Numbered from the stretch's first letter, positions 41,533 through 51,163 are shown. The stretch is DNA of 64,000 nucleotides from Flavobacteriaceae bacterium (GCA_013214065.1 JABSPK010000017.1:1-64000), one strand, 5' to 3'. A program made the numbers and translations. Notes: generated by a model from the sequence alone, not told the origin.

Positions 41533-43929
41533 ATGGTAAAAGCAATCGCACAAGGTTTTTGGCCCACGGTCGCCCGACTGATCCTAAGGAATAGGGTTCT
41601 TATCCTACTGTTGATCGCAGCCACTACCGTTTTCTTTGGATTGCAATGGGACAAAATGCGCTTTTCAAATACGGAAGCGAACGTTTTGCCCGATGACCAT
41701 CCTGAAACCCTGCAATACAACGCCTTCGTCAGTTTGTTCGGCCAAGAGGACAACGCCATCGTCTTGGCGGTTCGCGATACGGCCCTCTTCGCCCCCGATA
41801 ATTTCAATCGTTGGAATAAGCTGAGCAAACAGTTCGAAGCAGTTCCTGAAATCGACTTCGTCATTTCGACGGATAACCTCCAAGAATTGGTCAAGGATAC
41901 CGTCAAGCAAGAATTCGTGTTACGACAACTCGTTACGGGCGAATTGGAGACATCCGAAGAGGTCCAGGCCATCAAAACCCGTCTTTTCGAAGAGATGCCT
42001 TTCTACGAAAACCTGATCTTCAATAAAGGCAGTGGTTCGGTCAGGACCGTCATCTATCTCGACAAGGACATCCTCAACACCTCCGTGCGAAATGAATTCA
42101 TTTTAAACGACCTGGAAACGCTGGTCGCCAATTTCGAAGAAGAAACCGAATTGGATGTCAGGGTATCGGGCATGCCGTATATCAAAACCTGGAATTCGAA
42201 GATCATTATCGATGAAATCGGGAATTTCATTCTTGCCGCACTATTGGTGACCTCGGTCATCTTTTTCTTTTTCTTTCGCAGTTTCCGGGCCACCTTTATT
42301 TCAATGTGTGTGGTAATCATCGGGGTGATGTGGGCTTTTGGCGTACTAGGTCTTTTCGAGTATGAAATCACCATATTGACCGCCTTGATCCCGCCTTTGA
42401 TCATTGTCATCGGCATACCGAACTGCATCTTTTTGATCAACAAATACCAGCAAGAGGTCAAAAAACATGGCAACCAGGCACTTTCACTGCAACGGGTCAT
42501 TTCAAAAGTCGGTAATGCGACCTTGATGACCAATGTGACCACCGCCTTGGGTTTCGCCACCTTTATCATTCTCGATAGTGATCTGCTCAAAGAATTCGGC
42601 ATCGTAGCCAGTATCAATATCCTGAGCATCTTCCTGTTGTCGTTGCTCATCATCCCTATCGTATACAGTTTCATGGCCATTCCGAAATACAAGCATTTGA
42701 AACACTTGAACAAGAAGTGGATCGATGTCTTTGTGAACTGGATGGAACGCGTGGTGCGAAACCATCGCATCGCGGTCTATTTGGTCTCGGTAACCGTATT
42801 GGTGCTGAGTATCATAGGCATTTATCAAATCAAGATTACCGGAAGCCGTATCGAAGATTTACCCAAAGACGCCAAATTCTTTAAGGATATCCGATTTTTC
42901 GAAGAGGAATTCGATGGGATCATGCCGGTTGAAGTCGTCGTAGATACCAAAAAAAAGAACGGCATCCTGAAATTAGCGACCCTTCGTCGCATGGATCGTC
43001 TCGCCGCCGAAATCGACGAAACCCCCGAACTTTCCAAATCGGTCTCGGTCGTTAATTTGGTCAAATACTCGAAGCAGGCTTTTTACAGCGGAATCCCGAA
43101 ATACTATCAATTGCCCTCTTCCCAAGAGAACACCTTCATCATGGATGTGGCACGAAAATCATCGGAAAACGGTAATCTACTGGAAAGCTTCGTCGACAGC
43201 ACCGGGCAAACCGCCCGTATGACCACCTTCATGCGCGACGTCAAGACGGATCGCATGGAAGAAATCGAAAACGATTTGATCGCCTCGATCGAAAAAATCT
43301 TTCCGGCCGAACGGTATTCGGTGTATATGACCGGTAAGGCGCTGCTGTTTTTGAAAGGCACCAAATACTTGATCAAGAACCTGTTGCTATCATTGACTTT
43401 GGCCATTGTATTGATTTCGATATTCATGGCATACCTCTTCCGGTCCTTTCGAATGATCATGATCTCACTGGTGCCCAATTTATTACCCTTGGTCATTACG
43501 GCCGGTTTAATGGGGTTTCTGGGCGTGCCGATCAAACCAAGTACCATTTTGGTCTTTAGTATCGCTTTCGGTATTTCAGTCGATGACACCATCCACTTCC
43601 TAGCCAAATACCGGCAAGAACTGATCGCCAACAAATGGCAGATCAAAAAATCGGTATACAATGCCTTACGGGAGACCGGGGTGAGCATGTTCTACACCTC
43701 GATCGTACTGTTCTTTGGCTTCTCGGTGTTCATAATCTCGAGCTTCGGGGGTACCCAGGCCTTGGGCGGACTAGTTTCGGCCACCCTGATGTTCGCCATG
43801 CTATCGAACCTTATCCTCCTACCCTCCTTGCTTTTGTCATTGGAACGTAGCATTGCCAATAAAACGGTTTTGAAAAAGCCGCAAATCGACATCTTGCCGA
43901 AAGGAGACGAAAAAGGCGGCACGAAATAG
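41533..43929 (+). CDS. MMPL/RND-superfamily exporter
   Basis: 798 residues in two halves, each with one helix, a periplasmic loop and five helices (first cluster about 230-400, second about 610-780). FGISVDDTIHFLAKYRQE is the characteristic helix-4 signature of the SSD/MMPL family, and PLIIVIGIPNCIFLINKYQQE is its counterpart in the first half. Relatives (HpnN, MmpL, predicted lipid exporters) move hydrophobic lipids across the inner membrane. No adaptor or outer-membrane channel is adjacent, and the substrate is unknown. Confidence 0.87.
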   Translation: MVKAIAQGFWPTVARLILRNRVLILLLIAATTVFFGLQWDKMRFSNTEANVLPDDHPETLQYNAFVSLFGQEDNAIVLAVRDTALFAPDNFNRWNKLSKQFEAVPEIDFVISTDNLQELVKDTVKQEFVLRQLVTGELETSEEVQAIKTRLFEEMPFYENLIFNKGSGSVRTVIYLDKDILNTSVRNEFILNDLETLVANFEEETELDVRVSGMPYIKTWNSKIIIDEIGNFILAALLVTSVIFFFFFRSFRATFISMCVVIIGVMWAFGVLGLFEYEITILTALIPPLIIVIGIPNCIFLINKYQQEVKKHGNQALSLQRVISKVGNATLMTNVTTALGFATFIILDSDLLKEFGIVASINILSIFLLSLLIIPIVYSFMAIPKYKHLKHLNKKWIDVFVNWMERVVRNHRIAVYLVSVTVLVLSIIGIYQIKITGSRIEDLPKDAKFFKDIRFFEEEFDGIMPVEVVVDTKKKNGILKLATLRRMDRLAAEIDETPELSKSVSVVNLVKYSKQAFYSGIPKYYQLPSSQENTFIMDVARKSSENGNLLESFVDSTGQTARMTTFMRDVKTDRMEEIENDLIASIEKIFPAERYSVYMTGKALLFLKGTKYLIKNLLLSLTLAIVLISIFMAYLFRSFRMIMISLVPNLLPLVITAGLMGFLGVPIKPSTILVFSIAFGISVDDTIHFLAKYRQELIANKWQIKKSVYNALRETGVSMFYTSIVLFFGFSVFIISSFGGTQALGGLVSATLMFAMLSNLILLPSLLLSLERSIANKTVLKKPQIDILPKGDEKGGTK

Positions 43930-43961
43930 CGGTTTCATAGCCATCTTTTTTAGCAAAAACC

Positions 43962-43969
43962 TATCTTTG
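43962..43969 (+). promoter_or_regulatory. Predicted -7 element of asnS
   Basis: TATCTTTG matches TAnnTTTG, 25 bases before the asnS ATG. No clear TTTG at -33. Confidence 0.4.
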
Positions 43970-43994
43970 GGGCTTAATTTTACGCCATTTTACC

Positions 43995-45428
43995 ATGAAA
44001 AAGACTTCGGTAAAACAACTCTTGAAAACAAGCCCCACTTCTCAAAAAGTGGCAATCGATGGATGGGTAAAGACCTTTAGGAGCAACCGCTTTATCGCCT
44101 TGAACGATGGGTCGACCGTGAACAACATCCAATGTGTGGTGGATTTCGAGAATTTCGATGAAAGCGTGATCAAATCCGTTTCATCAGGAGCTGCGGTCCA
44201 TGTCGAAGGCCTACTGGTAGAAAGTCAGGGCCGAGGACAGGATGTAGAGATCCAAGTCACTGATTTGGCGATCCATGGAGGGGCAGACCCGGAAAGCTAT
44301 CCGATCCAGCCCAAGAAACATTCGTTGGAGTTTCTACGTGAAAAAGCACATCTAAGAGTACGTACCAATACCTTTGCCGCCGTCATGCGAATGCGATCTG
44401 CCTTGGCGTTCGCGATTCACCGCTATTTTCAAGAAAACGGGTTTTACTATATGCACCCCCCGATCATTACCGGATCGGATGCGGAAGGTGCCGGGGAAAT
44501 GTTCAGGGTCACGACCTTGGACCCGAAATCACCTCCACTCGACGACCAAGGTCAGGTAGATTATAAGCAGGACTTCTTTGCCAAAGAGACCAATTTAACG
44601 GTATCAGGGCAGTTGGAAGCGGAAGCATACGCCATGGGGCTTGGGAAAGTCTATACCTTTGGGCCGACTTTTAGAGCTGAAAACTCCAACACCTCAAGAC
44701 ATTTGGCCGAGTTTTGGATGATCGAACCCGAAATGGCCTTTTTCGATCTGAATGACAATATGGACCTCGCCGAGGATTTCATCAAATCGGTCTTGCGCTA
44801 TGTGCTTGAACACTGTGCCGATGACCTGCAATTTTTGGAGAAACGCTTGATCGACGAAGAAAAATCAAAACCCCAAGCCGAACGCAGTGACATGCCGCTG
44901 ATCGAGAAATTGCGTTTTGTGACCGATAACGAATTCAAACGTGTTTCGTATACCGAAGCCATTGCTATTTTAAGAAACAGCAAACCGAATAAGAAAAAGA
45001 AATTCCAGTTTCCCATTGATGCCTGGGGTGCCGATCTTCAAAGCGAACACGAACGCTTTTTGGTCGAAAAACACTTTAAATGCCCGGTCATCCTTTTTGA
45101 TTATCCGGCCGATATCAAAGCCTTTTATATGCGCTTGAACGATGATGAAAAGACCGTTCGTGCCATGGATGTGCTGTTTCCCGGAATCGGTGAAATCGCC
45201 GGAGGTTCACAACGTGAGGAACGTTTGGAGGTTTTAAAGGAGAAAATGCGCGTCTTGGGTATTGAAGAAGAGGAACTTTGGTGGTATCTGGATCTTCGAC
45301 GCTTCGGTACGGCCGTTCATAGCGGTTTCGGTCTGGGTTTCGAACGTTTGGTACAGTTCGCCACGGGAATGGGCAACATCCGAGATGTAATCCCTTTTCC
45401 AAGAACCCCCCAGAACGCCGCGTTTTAA
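43995..45428 (+). CDS. asnS: Asparaginyl-tRNA synthetase
   Basis: 477 residues, class IIb aminoacyl-tRNA synthetase. The N-terminal OB-fold anticodon-binding domain ([20 protein letters not shown]) is followed by motif 2 [20 protein letters not shown] and motif 3 [20 protein letters not shown]. The pattern [11 protein letters not shown] (Asn-specific rather than Asp-specific branch) and VIPFPRTP at the end support AsnRS. A lineage-specific insert around residues 280-320 is typical. It lies between the MMPL gene and rpoN, same strand. Confidence 0.96.
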   Translation: MKKTSVKQLLKTSPTSQKVAIDGWVKTFRSNRFIALNDGSTVNNIQCVVDFENFDESVIKSVSSGAAVHVEGLLVESQGRGQDVEIQVTDLAIHGGADPESYPIQPKKHSLEFLREKAHLRVRTNTFAAVMRMRSALAFAIHRYFQENGFYYMHPPIITGSDAEGAGEMFRVTTLDPKSPPLDDQGQVDYKQDFFAKETNLTVSGQLEAEAYAMGLGKVYTFGPTFRAENSNTSRHLAEFWMIEPEMAFFDLNDNMDLAEDFIKSVLRYVLEHCADDLQFLEKRLIDEEKSKPQAERSDMPLIEKLRFVTDNEFKRVSYTEAIAILRNSKPNKKKKFQFPIDAWGADLQSEHERFLVEKHFKCPVILFDYPADIKAFYMRLNDDEKTVRAMDVLFPGIGEIAGGSQREERLEVLKEKMRVLGIEEEELWWYLDLRRFGTAVHSGFGLGFERLVQFATGMGNIRDVIPFPRTPQNAAF

Positions 45429-45468
45429 TAGGATTGCTTAAATTTAAAGGAAGGAAGCCTCCGCCACT

Positions 45469-46926
45469 ATGCTCAAACAACACTTACAGTTCAAGCTTTC
45501 GCAAAAACTCTCTCCTCAGCAGATCCAGCTGATGAAGTTGATACAATTGCCTACCCAAGCTTTTGAACAACGTTTGAAGCAGGAACTGGAGGAAAATCCG
45601 GCCTTGGAAAGTGGTAAAGCCGAATCGGATAGCCTTGACGATGCTTATAGTGACGCTTTTGACGAGAGTGGGGATAGCGAGTCGATCGCTACCGATGACA
45701 TCAATATCGACGATTATCTTAGTGACGACGAAATCCCCGATTATCGTACGCGCACTAGCAACTACAGCAGCGATGACGATGAAAAGAGCATTCCGTATGC
45801 GGCAGGCACCTCCTTCAACCAACATTTGATCAATCAATTAAGCACGGTCTCCTTAGATGATCAAGAGTGGGGTATCGCAGAGTTCTTGGTCGGTAGTGTC
45901 GATGAAAGCGGGTACATCCGCCGTCCCTTGGCCGATATCATGGACGACCTTGCTTTTACACAGAACATTTATACGGACGAAGCTACAATTGAACAAGTAC
46001 TGAGGACCGTTCAAACCTTGGATCCCCCAGGTGTCGGTGCGCGTTCACTTGATGAATGCCTGATCATTCAACTCAAACGGAAAACACCAAGCGAATCGAT
46101 CGATTTGTCCATCGCCCTTTTGGAACGTTCCTTCGATCAGTTCACCAAAAAACATTATGAAAAGCTCTTGTCAAAATACGATGTATCGGAAGCAGAACTT
46201 AAGGAGGCCATTGGTGAGATCGAAAAATTGAATCCGAAACCCGGGGGGTCTTATGCCGGTAACAATCGGATAATCGAACACGTGGTGCCCGACTTTTCGA
46301 TACGGATCGTCGAGGGGGAACTGGAATTATCACTTAATGGTCGCAATGCCCCCGAATTGCATGTATCGAAAGAATACAGCAACATGCTTCAAGGCTATCG
46401 CGATACCAAGGAGAAATCCAAATCCCAAAAAGACACCATTCTTTTCATCAAGCAAAAGTTAGACGCGGCAAAATGGTTCATCGATGCCATAAAGCAGCGG
46501 CAACAGACCCTTTTCGTCACCATGAGTACCATCATGGAATACCAACGGGAATACTTTATGACAGGAGATGAGCGCAAATTGCGCCCGATGATCCTAAAAG
46601 ATATCGCCGACAAGATCGATATGGACGTATCGACCGTTTCACGGGTCGCGAATAGCAAATATGTCGATACCCCTTACGGCACCAAATTGATCAAGGAATT
46701 CTTCTCCGAGGCCATGAAAAACGAGCAGGGAGAAGACGTTTCGACTCGTGAGATCAAAAAGATCTTGGAAACGGTCATCCGCGACGAGGAAAAGAAGAAG
46801 CCGCTTACCGATGATAAATTGGCCAAATTACTGAAGGAGAAAGGCTACCCTATTGCCAGAAGGACCGTGGCCAAATACCGGGAGCAATTGGGCATACCCG
46901 TAGCCCGTCTTAGAAAAAAGATCTGA
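45469..46926 (+). CDS. rpoN: RNA polymerase sigma-54 factor
   Basis: 485 residues. The N-terminal activator-interacting domain is Gln/Leu rich (QFKLSQKLSPQQIQLMKLIQ). An acidic region (about 50-95) follows, then the core-binding domain (VGARSLDECLIIQLKRKTPS, LNPKPGGSY) and the DNA-binding part with MDVSTVSRVANSKYVDTPYG; the RpoN box ARRTVAKYRE starts at residue 463. It is therefore complete. No enhancer-binding activator gene lies nearby. Its stop codon overlaps the ATG of the next gene by one base. Confidence 0.96.
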   Translation: MLKQHLQFKLSQKLSPQQIQLMKLIQLPTQAFEQRLKQELEENPALESGKAESDSLDDAYSDAFDESGDSESIATDDINIDDYLSDDEIPDYRTRTSNYSSDDDEKSIPYAAGTSFNQHLINQLSTVSLDDQEWGIAEFLVGSVDESGYIRRPLADIMDDLAFTQNIYTDEATIEQVLRTVQTLDPPGVGARSLDECLIIQLKRKTPSESIDLSIALLERSFDQFTKKHYEKLLSKYDVSEAELKEAIGEIEKLNPKPGGSYAGNNRIIEHVVPDFSIRIVEGELELSLNGRNAPELHVSKEYSNMLQGYRDTKEKSKSQKDTILFIKQKLDAAKWFIDAIKQRQQTLFVTMSTIMEYQREYFMTGDERKLRPMILKDIADKIDMDVSTVSRVANSKYVDTPYGTKLIKEFFSEAMKNEQGEDVSTREIKKILETVIRDEEKKKPLTDDKLAKLLKEKGYPIARRTVAKYREQLGIPVARLRKKI

Positions 46927-47531
46927 TGCGGTTCTTTCTAAAAAGCATCTCGTACATTTTCCATCCCTTGTTCATCCCGTTCGCGGGTACCGTTTCGTAC
47001 TTTCTGATATCACCCAAGGTCAGTTCACTCGAATTGCAAAGTGGCAATATCCTGCCCATTTTCATCCTGACGGTGATCATTCCGATCATTGCCTTTTTCA
47101 TCTTGAAAAACCTCGGGCTCACGCATTCGGTTTTCGCCCCCTCGATACCCGAACGAAAGTACCCTTTGGCCATAAGTATCCTGATTTATTTAATGGTTTT
47201 GTACAAGGTCATCCCCCAAAATTACGTGCATGAACTTTACTTCTTTTTTGTTGGCTTATTGATCGCGTCCTGCACCCTGTATATCCTTTTGTTCCTAAAG
47301 ATAAAGGCGAGCATCCATCTGCTCGGAATGGGGAGCTTGTTGATGTTCCTTTCCGGATTGAGCATCCACTTTGAAATGAACATCACCTTCGCCATCGCCT
47401 TGCTCACCTTATTGACCGGTATCGTGGCCAGTTCGCGACTTTATCTTCGGGCCCACTCGAAAGTCGAGTTGTTGATCGGTTTTTTGGTCGGCTTATTCGC
47501 CCAATTGTTTACTTTGAAATACTGGTTATAG
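46926..47531 (+). CDS. PAP2-like integral membrane protein
   Basis: 201 residues with six hydrophobic helices. Toward the C-terminus it reads IVASSRLYLRAHSKVELLIGF, which matches the third PAP2 phosphatase motif (SRx5Hx3D) with Glu in place of Asp. The segment KASIHLLGMGSLL would correspond to the second motif but lacks PSGH. The first motif (Lys/Arg-rich) is not visible, so the protein may be catalytically weak or inactive. It overlaps rpoN by one base and its stop overlaps the convergent porT-like gene. Function unknown. Confidence 0.72.
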   Translation: MRFFLKSISYIFHPLFIPFAGTVSYFLISPKVSSLELQSGNILPIFILTVIIPIIAFFILKNLGLTHSVFAPSIPERKYPLAISILIYLMVLYKVIPQNYVHELYFFFVGLLIASCTLYILLFLKIKASIHLLGMGSLLMFLSGLSIHFEMNITFAIALLTLLTGIVASSRLYLRAHSKVELLIGFLVGLFAQLFTLKYWL

Positions 47532-48221
47532 GATGTAAAAGATGACCCCGATCCTTAAGGGGCGCATGTCAATAGCCTCGTCACCCAACAGGATTCCGTC
47601 TTCGAAGAGACCGGCCAGGGCATAATAGATATGGACATTCCAGGTATTGTAACCGAAATTCATCATGACGCCATACTGCCACGCTCGAATGTCATCGTTT
47701 TGAAAACTCGAACGCGATTGATCTGAGACGATCTTGGAAGTTCGGGAAAATAGGTAACTCGCTTTGATTCCCCCGTACACCCTCCAGAATTTATAATCGG
47801 TTGCATTCGAGGTTCGCCATCGCAATTCGAAAGGAAATTCAACAGCATGGGTTTCGATCTTACTTCGATTGAAATCGACCTCAAGTCCTTCAGGCACCTG
47901 ATAGGTGATGACCCCTTCGGTCTCGGTTGCCAAGAGGCTCGAATAATACGAGTTGGTAGCATAGCCGACGCCAAGGGCTAGCCCGAAATTCCGGTTCTTG
48001 TTGAGTGGAATGTCTTTCAGAAATCCGAGTTGGAGGTTGTAAGAGAGGTTCCGCTGTATGACACTACCAGGACGATCGAGCAGAAAATTATACGAGAGAC
48101 CAGCATAAAATTGATCCTCGAGATATCGGGCATCGATACTATCGGTCGCTACCCCGTCTTGAGCGACGACAGCCTGGACGAAGGCCAAAAACAGAACCAC
48201 AACGAATCGATGACACCTCAT
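47526..48221 (-). CDS. PorT-like outer-membrane beta-barrel protein
   Basis: 231 residues. The signal peptide ends near VVAQ (about residue 20). The rest is an eight-stranded-barrel type pattern (FYAGLSYNFLLDRP, FGLALGVGYATNSYY, AVEFPFELRWRTSNAT, WQYGVMMNFGYNTWNVHIYY, RIGVIFYIL). It resembles PorT, a type IX secretion component in Bacteroidota, though the PorT-like barrel family is wide and this could be another member. The start is the ATG at 48221 (the frame also opens at a TTG at 48230). It lies downstream of the ExbD genes but is separated from them by a terminator. Confidence 0.72.
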   Translation of the reverse strand: MRCHRFVVVLFLAFVQAVVAQDGVATDSIDARYLEDQFYAGLSYNFLLDRPGSVIQRNLSYNLQLGFLKDIPLNKNRNFGLALGVGYATNSYYSSLLATETEGVITYQVPEGLEVDFNRSKIETHAVEFPFELRWRTSNATDYKFWRVYGGIKASYLFSRTSKIVSDQSRSSFQNDDIRAWQYGVMMNFGYNTWNVHIYYALAGLFEDGILLGDEAIDMRPLRIGVIFYIL

Positions 48222-48239
48222 GATGTACAAGATAAAAAC

Positions 48240-48274
48240 AAAATACTTCCCGTCAGGGGTATGGGAAGTATTTT
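48240..48274 (-). terminator. Terminator after the ExbB-ExbD gene cluster
   Basis: A 12-bp perfect stem (AAAATACTTCCC / GGGAAGTATTTT) with an 11-base loop, followed on the minus strand by TTTTGTTTTTATC-like sequence. It lies 13 bases after the stop codon of the last exbD. Confidence 0.85.
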
Positions 48275-48286
48275 GATGTTCGTATG

Positions 48287-48763
48287 CTATCGGTATTCCA
48301 AGGGGTCTCCTTCGTTGGTGATGTATACGATCTTACGGATATGCGCCTCTTGCAACTCCTTTTTCACATCTTCAACAATACCCATTCCTACGGCCTTATC
48401 GACTTTTAGACGGACCAGCGCCCTGCGTTTTGCAGCTTCTGACATCGTTGCTAGCTCTTCCAAAATAAAAGGCCTGACCTCATGCAGTCCCGCAAACTTT
48501 TTCCCGAGTTGGATGCGTGGTTCGTGTCCATACCGCTCGCTATAGATAGGTCGCGGTTTACCAATGAAAATCTCGATGGTATGCTCTTTTTTATCCAAGG
48601 ATTCGATCTGATCCGCAAGCGGTGGATTTTGGTCGACCAGCAGGTTCCTGTCATCGATAATGGTCACCGACATGAAAAAGAACAGCAAAATGAACACGAT
48701 GTCGGGTAAGGAAGCGGTAGATATCTGGGGCAGGTCGGTGGTGGTGGTTTTAAAATTTCTCAT
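48287..48763 (-). CDS. exbD: ExbD/TolR-type biopolymer transport protein (short, pair 2)
   Basis: 158 residues. A cytoplasmic N-terminus, then one membrane helix with STASLPDIVFILLFFFMSVT; Asp21 corresponds to the proton-translocating Asp of ExbD. The periplasmic domain (IEIFIGKPRPIYSERYGHEP and VRLKVDKAVGMGIVEDVKKE) follows. Its closest visible relative is the exbD at 49562-50044, with the same order of motifs. It is the last gene of the operon, 5 bases after the long ExbD of its pair. It should work with an ExbB-type channel to energise outer-membrane processes. Confidence 0.9.
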   Translation of the reverse strand: MRNFKTTTTDLPQISTASLPDIVFILLFFFMSVTIIDDRNLLVDQNPPLADQIESLDKKEHTIEIFIGKPRPIYSERYGHEPRIQLGKKFAGLHEVRPFILEELATMSEAAKRRALVRLKVDKAVGMGIVEDVKKELQEAHIRKIVYITNEGDPLEYR

Positions 48764-48768
48764 GACGT

Positions 48769-49383
48769 TTAGGATTTGGATAGTAATGCTTCTACGATTT
48801 TCTTGGGAAAGCGTTCTCTCAGTGTGGTCAGTTGCGCCTTGAAACGCCCTTTCCGCCCATCTGGGGTATTGACATCCTTCAAGCCCAATACCATCGCTTT
48901 CAGCCCGCTATCGAACAAGCGCCTAGCTTCGCGATCGCGAAGGGTTTCATACGCGGACAACACTTCGTTTTGAACGGCGATAAAATCACTGTAAGCCGTC
49001 TCCCTATGGGTCGTAATCGAGATGATGGCCTTTTGCGGATTATCGGAAGCTTCTTTCGACGCTTTACCCTGACAATACTCACAGTGACCTTCAACACCCT
49101 TGGGAATGCCTCCGTTGTCTAGAAAGGCAATGGCGTTGGCTTGCACTTCAGCAATAGGTGTTATGACTTCATCGATTAGGATATCGCCTTGGGCGTTCAG
49201 CTGTATCCGCAGCAGGTTTCGCTCTGCGATATCGACGATTTCATCGGAACTTCGAGGTACTTTCTTAAGGATTCCCGCATCGGTGTCGATGCTCGTAGTG
49301 ACCAAGAAAAAGATCAAAAGCAGGAAGGCAATGTCAGCCATGGATCCCGCGTTGACGGTCGGAAGTGGTATTCGTTGATTCAT
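48769..49383 (-). CDS. exbD: ExbD/TolR-type protein (long, pair 2)
   Basis: 204 residues. Membrane helix NAGSMADIAFLLLIFFLVTT carries the conserved Asp17. The periplasmic region is longer than in ordinary ExbD and contains a GHCEYCQGK element (Cys101, Cys104) after AIAFLDNGG. The C-terminal helical extension ends FPKKIVEALLSKS. It is paralogous to the long ExbD at 50058-50678, with which it shares the Cys element and the helix. It starts after an intergenic terminator, so pair 2 may have its own promoter or depend on read-through. Confidence 0.9.
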   Translation of the reverse strand: MNQRIPLPTVNAGSMADIAFLLLIFFLVTTSIDTDAGILKKVPRSSDEIVDIAERNLLRIQLNAQGDILIDEVITPIAEVQANAIAFLDNGGIPKGVEGHCEYCQGKASKEASDNPQKAIISITTHRETAYSDFIAVQNEVLSAYETLRDREARRLFDSGLKAMVLGLKDVNTPDGRKGRFKAQLTTLRERFPKKIVEALLSKS

Positions 49384-49501
49384 ATCATTTTTGGTTATAT
49401 GCCCAAAGGGCGGTTAGACCAGATATGATCCACAAGCATTATTCCATAAAACGGGGTGATAGACTGCGGGGAACATCATTTTGACGACTTCCCTAAATGA
49501 A

Positions 49502-49530
49502 AACGGCCCCTGACGAAGTCAAGGGCCGTT
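49502..49530 (-). terminator. Terminator-like stem between the two ExbD pairs
   Basis: AACGGCCC, one mismatch, TGAC, loop GAA, GTCA, mismatch, GGGCCGTT, followed on the minus strand by TTTTCATTT. It lies 32 bases after the stop of the pair-1 short exbD, and about 120 bases before the pair-2 start, with no obvious TAnnTTTG promoter in between. Confidence 0.7.
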
Positions 49531-49561
49531 CTCACTAAATTAAAGTGGAATCTTTTGAACC

Positions 49562-50044
49562 TTATTGCAAGTTGTTGAAGGCATTACCTTCATAGGTCGT
49601 GTAGTTGACCTTCAAGGCATTCACCTTACGCAATTCTTGCTTAATGTCCGCAATCAGACCCATATTCGCTTCTTTGTCGACTTTCAATGCGGTCGTCAAT
49701 ACATTTTGAAGCTCTTGGGGCTTTTTAGCCCGCTCTGCCAAAATATACGATCCGACTTCGTCAACACTGGCGAACTTGTCGTTCAATTGGATTTTAGGTT
49801 CGGTTCCGTATACACTTTGGTACTCCCTTGTGGGTTTCCCAACGTAGATATAAATAACACGATCTTTCTTTTCCAGCTTCTTGATTTCAGTTGCATTCGG
49901 TAAGGTATTCTGTACCAAAAGCGAGCTGTCTTTCATGGTTGTTACCGTCATAAAGAAGAACAGCAACATGAAAACGATATCTGGAAGCGAGGCGGTTGAA
50001 ACCGCTGGCAAATCACCGTCTTTTTTCTTAGCAAATTTAGCCAT
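49562..50044 (-). CDS. exbD: ExbD/TolR-type biopolymer transport protein (short, pair 1)
   Basis: 160 residues. The basic N-terminus MAKFAKKKDG is followed by STASLPDIVFMLLFFFMTVT with Asp22 in the membrane helix. The periplasmic part shows VIYIYVGKPTREYQSVYGTE and TALKVDKEANMGLIADIKQE, matching the pair-2 short copy nearly motif by motif. It is 13 bases after the long ExbD of its pair and is part of the ExbB operon. A probable outcome of tandem duplication of a two-gene unit. Confidence 0.92.
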   Translation of the reverse strand: MAKFAKKKDGDLPAVSTASLPDIVFMLLFFFMTVTTMKDSSLLVQNTLPNATEIKKLEKKDRVIYIYVGKPTREYQSVYGTEPKIQLNDKFASVDEVGSYILAERAKKPQELQNVLTTALKVDKEANMGLIADIKQELRKVNALKVNYTTYEGNAFNNLQ

Positions 50045-50057
50045 CTGTCAGTTTTAG

Positions 50058-50678
50058 TTAGTTATTGGAGGTTTCTGCCTCAGATAGTTTTTGTGGGAAC
50101 AGGTCTTGGATCGTTTTCACCTTGTCTTTTAGGTCATCCCTTAGACTGGACGGTGTCTCCGGATTCAAATACTCAGCTTCCATATCGGTAAAATCACGAC
50201 CGTATAGACGCTGGGCCTCCCTATTCCTCAAATCGTTATAGGCACCTACTAGTTCGTTCTGAACCGTAATGTAGGTGGCATATTTGGTTTCCCTATCGTT
50301 CTTCAAGGAAATAATGGCCTTGCCCGGGTTGTCGGATGAACCGGCATCCCGTTTCCCTTTGCAGTAGTTGCAGTAATCAGGGCTACCCGAAGGCGCTCCC
50401 CCGTTATCCAAAAACGCGATAGCGGCATCCCGCAAATCCTCAAGATCCATTAATTGTTCCTCAACCAACAACTGACCGTTCTTGTTGATCCCAACAGTAA
50501 AAATATTCTTCTGCTTGATGACAACATCCGTATCAGGCGGTTCAATTGGAGGTAACATTCGATCTAGACCGGCATCTGTTTCAATGGTGGTAGTCACCAA
50601 GAAAAAGATCAATAGCAAGAAAGCAATGTCAGCCATAGAACCGGCATTAACCTCAGGTGCTCCTTTTCTTCTAGGCAT
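50058..50678 (-). CDS. exbD: ExbD/TolR-type protein (long, pair 1)
   Basis: 206 residues. NAGSMADIAFLLLIFFLVTT gives the single membrane helix with Asp17. The periplasmic extension contains DYCNYCKGK (Cys103, Cys106), the counterpart of the Cys element in the pair-2 copy, followed by DNPGKAIISLKNDRETKY and a Glu-rich C-terminal tail. It starts 12 bases after the 148-residue membrane protein gene of the operon. Confidence 0.92.
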   Translation of the reverse strand: MPRRKGAPEVNAGSMADIAFLLLIFFLVTTTIETDAGLDRMLPPIEPPDTDVVIKQKNIFTVGINKNGQLLVEEQLMDLEDLRDAAIAFLDNGGAPSGSPDYCNYCKGKRDAGSSDNPGKAIISLKNDRETKYATYITVQNELVGAYNDLRNREAQRLYGRDFTDMEAEYLNPETPSSLRDDLKDKVKTIQDLFPQKLSEAETSNN

Positions 50679-50690
50679 AACGTTCTGTTT

Positions 50691-51137
50691 TTATCTTCCT
50701 ATTAGTTTCTTGATTCCAGGCCAGATCATCAATAGAACGGCCACTAACACCATACCAAAGAAAACGTTCAACAACATTCCAATGGTCTTTACGGTACTTG
50801 CCTCAGGCTGGATGTCCTTACCTGCGAAGGTATCGACAACAGCTTGGGCTTCATCCCCACTTGAAAGGGCATAACCGATGATGAACAATACGGCCAGACC
50901 GCCCAGTGAAAAGAGGGCTTTTTTGAGACCCCCTGGGGTGGTCATCATTTTTTTCAAGCCGAAGAACAGTGCCAGTACGGTGGCAACGATCAAAAGCAAC
51001 CACATCAATAAGAACATGATGCTTATTCCTGAACTATCGATCGCATTGGGGTCGTCCGCATCGGGCATCATGAAGAACGCAACCACAGCGGCGAGAACGC
51101 CAATGGCAATCAATACATATTTTATAATCTTTTGCAT
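50691..51137 (-). CDS. Small membrane protein of the ExbB-ExbD operon
   Basis: 148 residues with about four helices (residues 6-22, 40-60, 73-90, 118-142) and a short periplasmic or cytoplasmic Asp-rich stretch near 25-35. No catalytic residue or family motif that I recognise; Gly and Met are frequent in the helices. It lies 26 bases after exbB and 12 before the first long exbD, and the spacing indicates one transcript. Possibly an accessory subunit of the proton-channel complex; that is inference from context. Confidence 0.75.
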   Translation of the reverse strand: MQKIIKYVLIAIGVLAAVVAFFMMPDADDPNAIDSSGISIMFLLMWLLLIVATVLALFFGLKKMMTTPGGLKKALFSLGGLAVLFIIGYALSSGDEAQAVVDTFAGKDIQPEASTVKTIGMLLNVFFGMVLVAVLLMIWPGIKKLIGR

Positions 51138-51163
51138 AATCCGATAGTTTATTGGGTTAAGAT

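Noticed and set aside
42054-42770. 238-codon minus-strand frame inside the MMPL exporter gene
   Set aside because: It lies opposite the membrane helices of the exporter, and its Met/Ile/Lys-rich composition is an antisense artefact.
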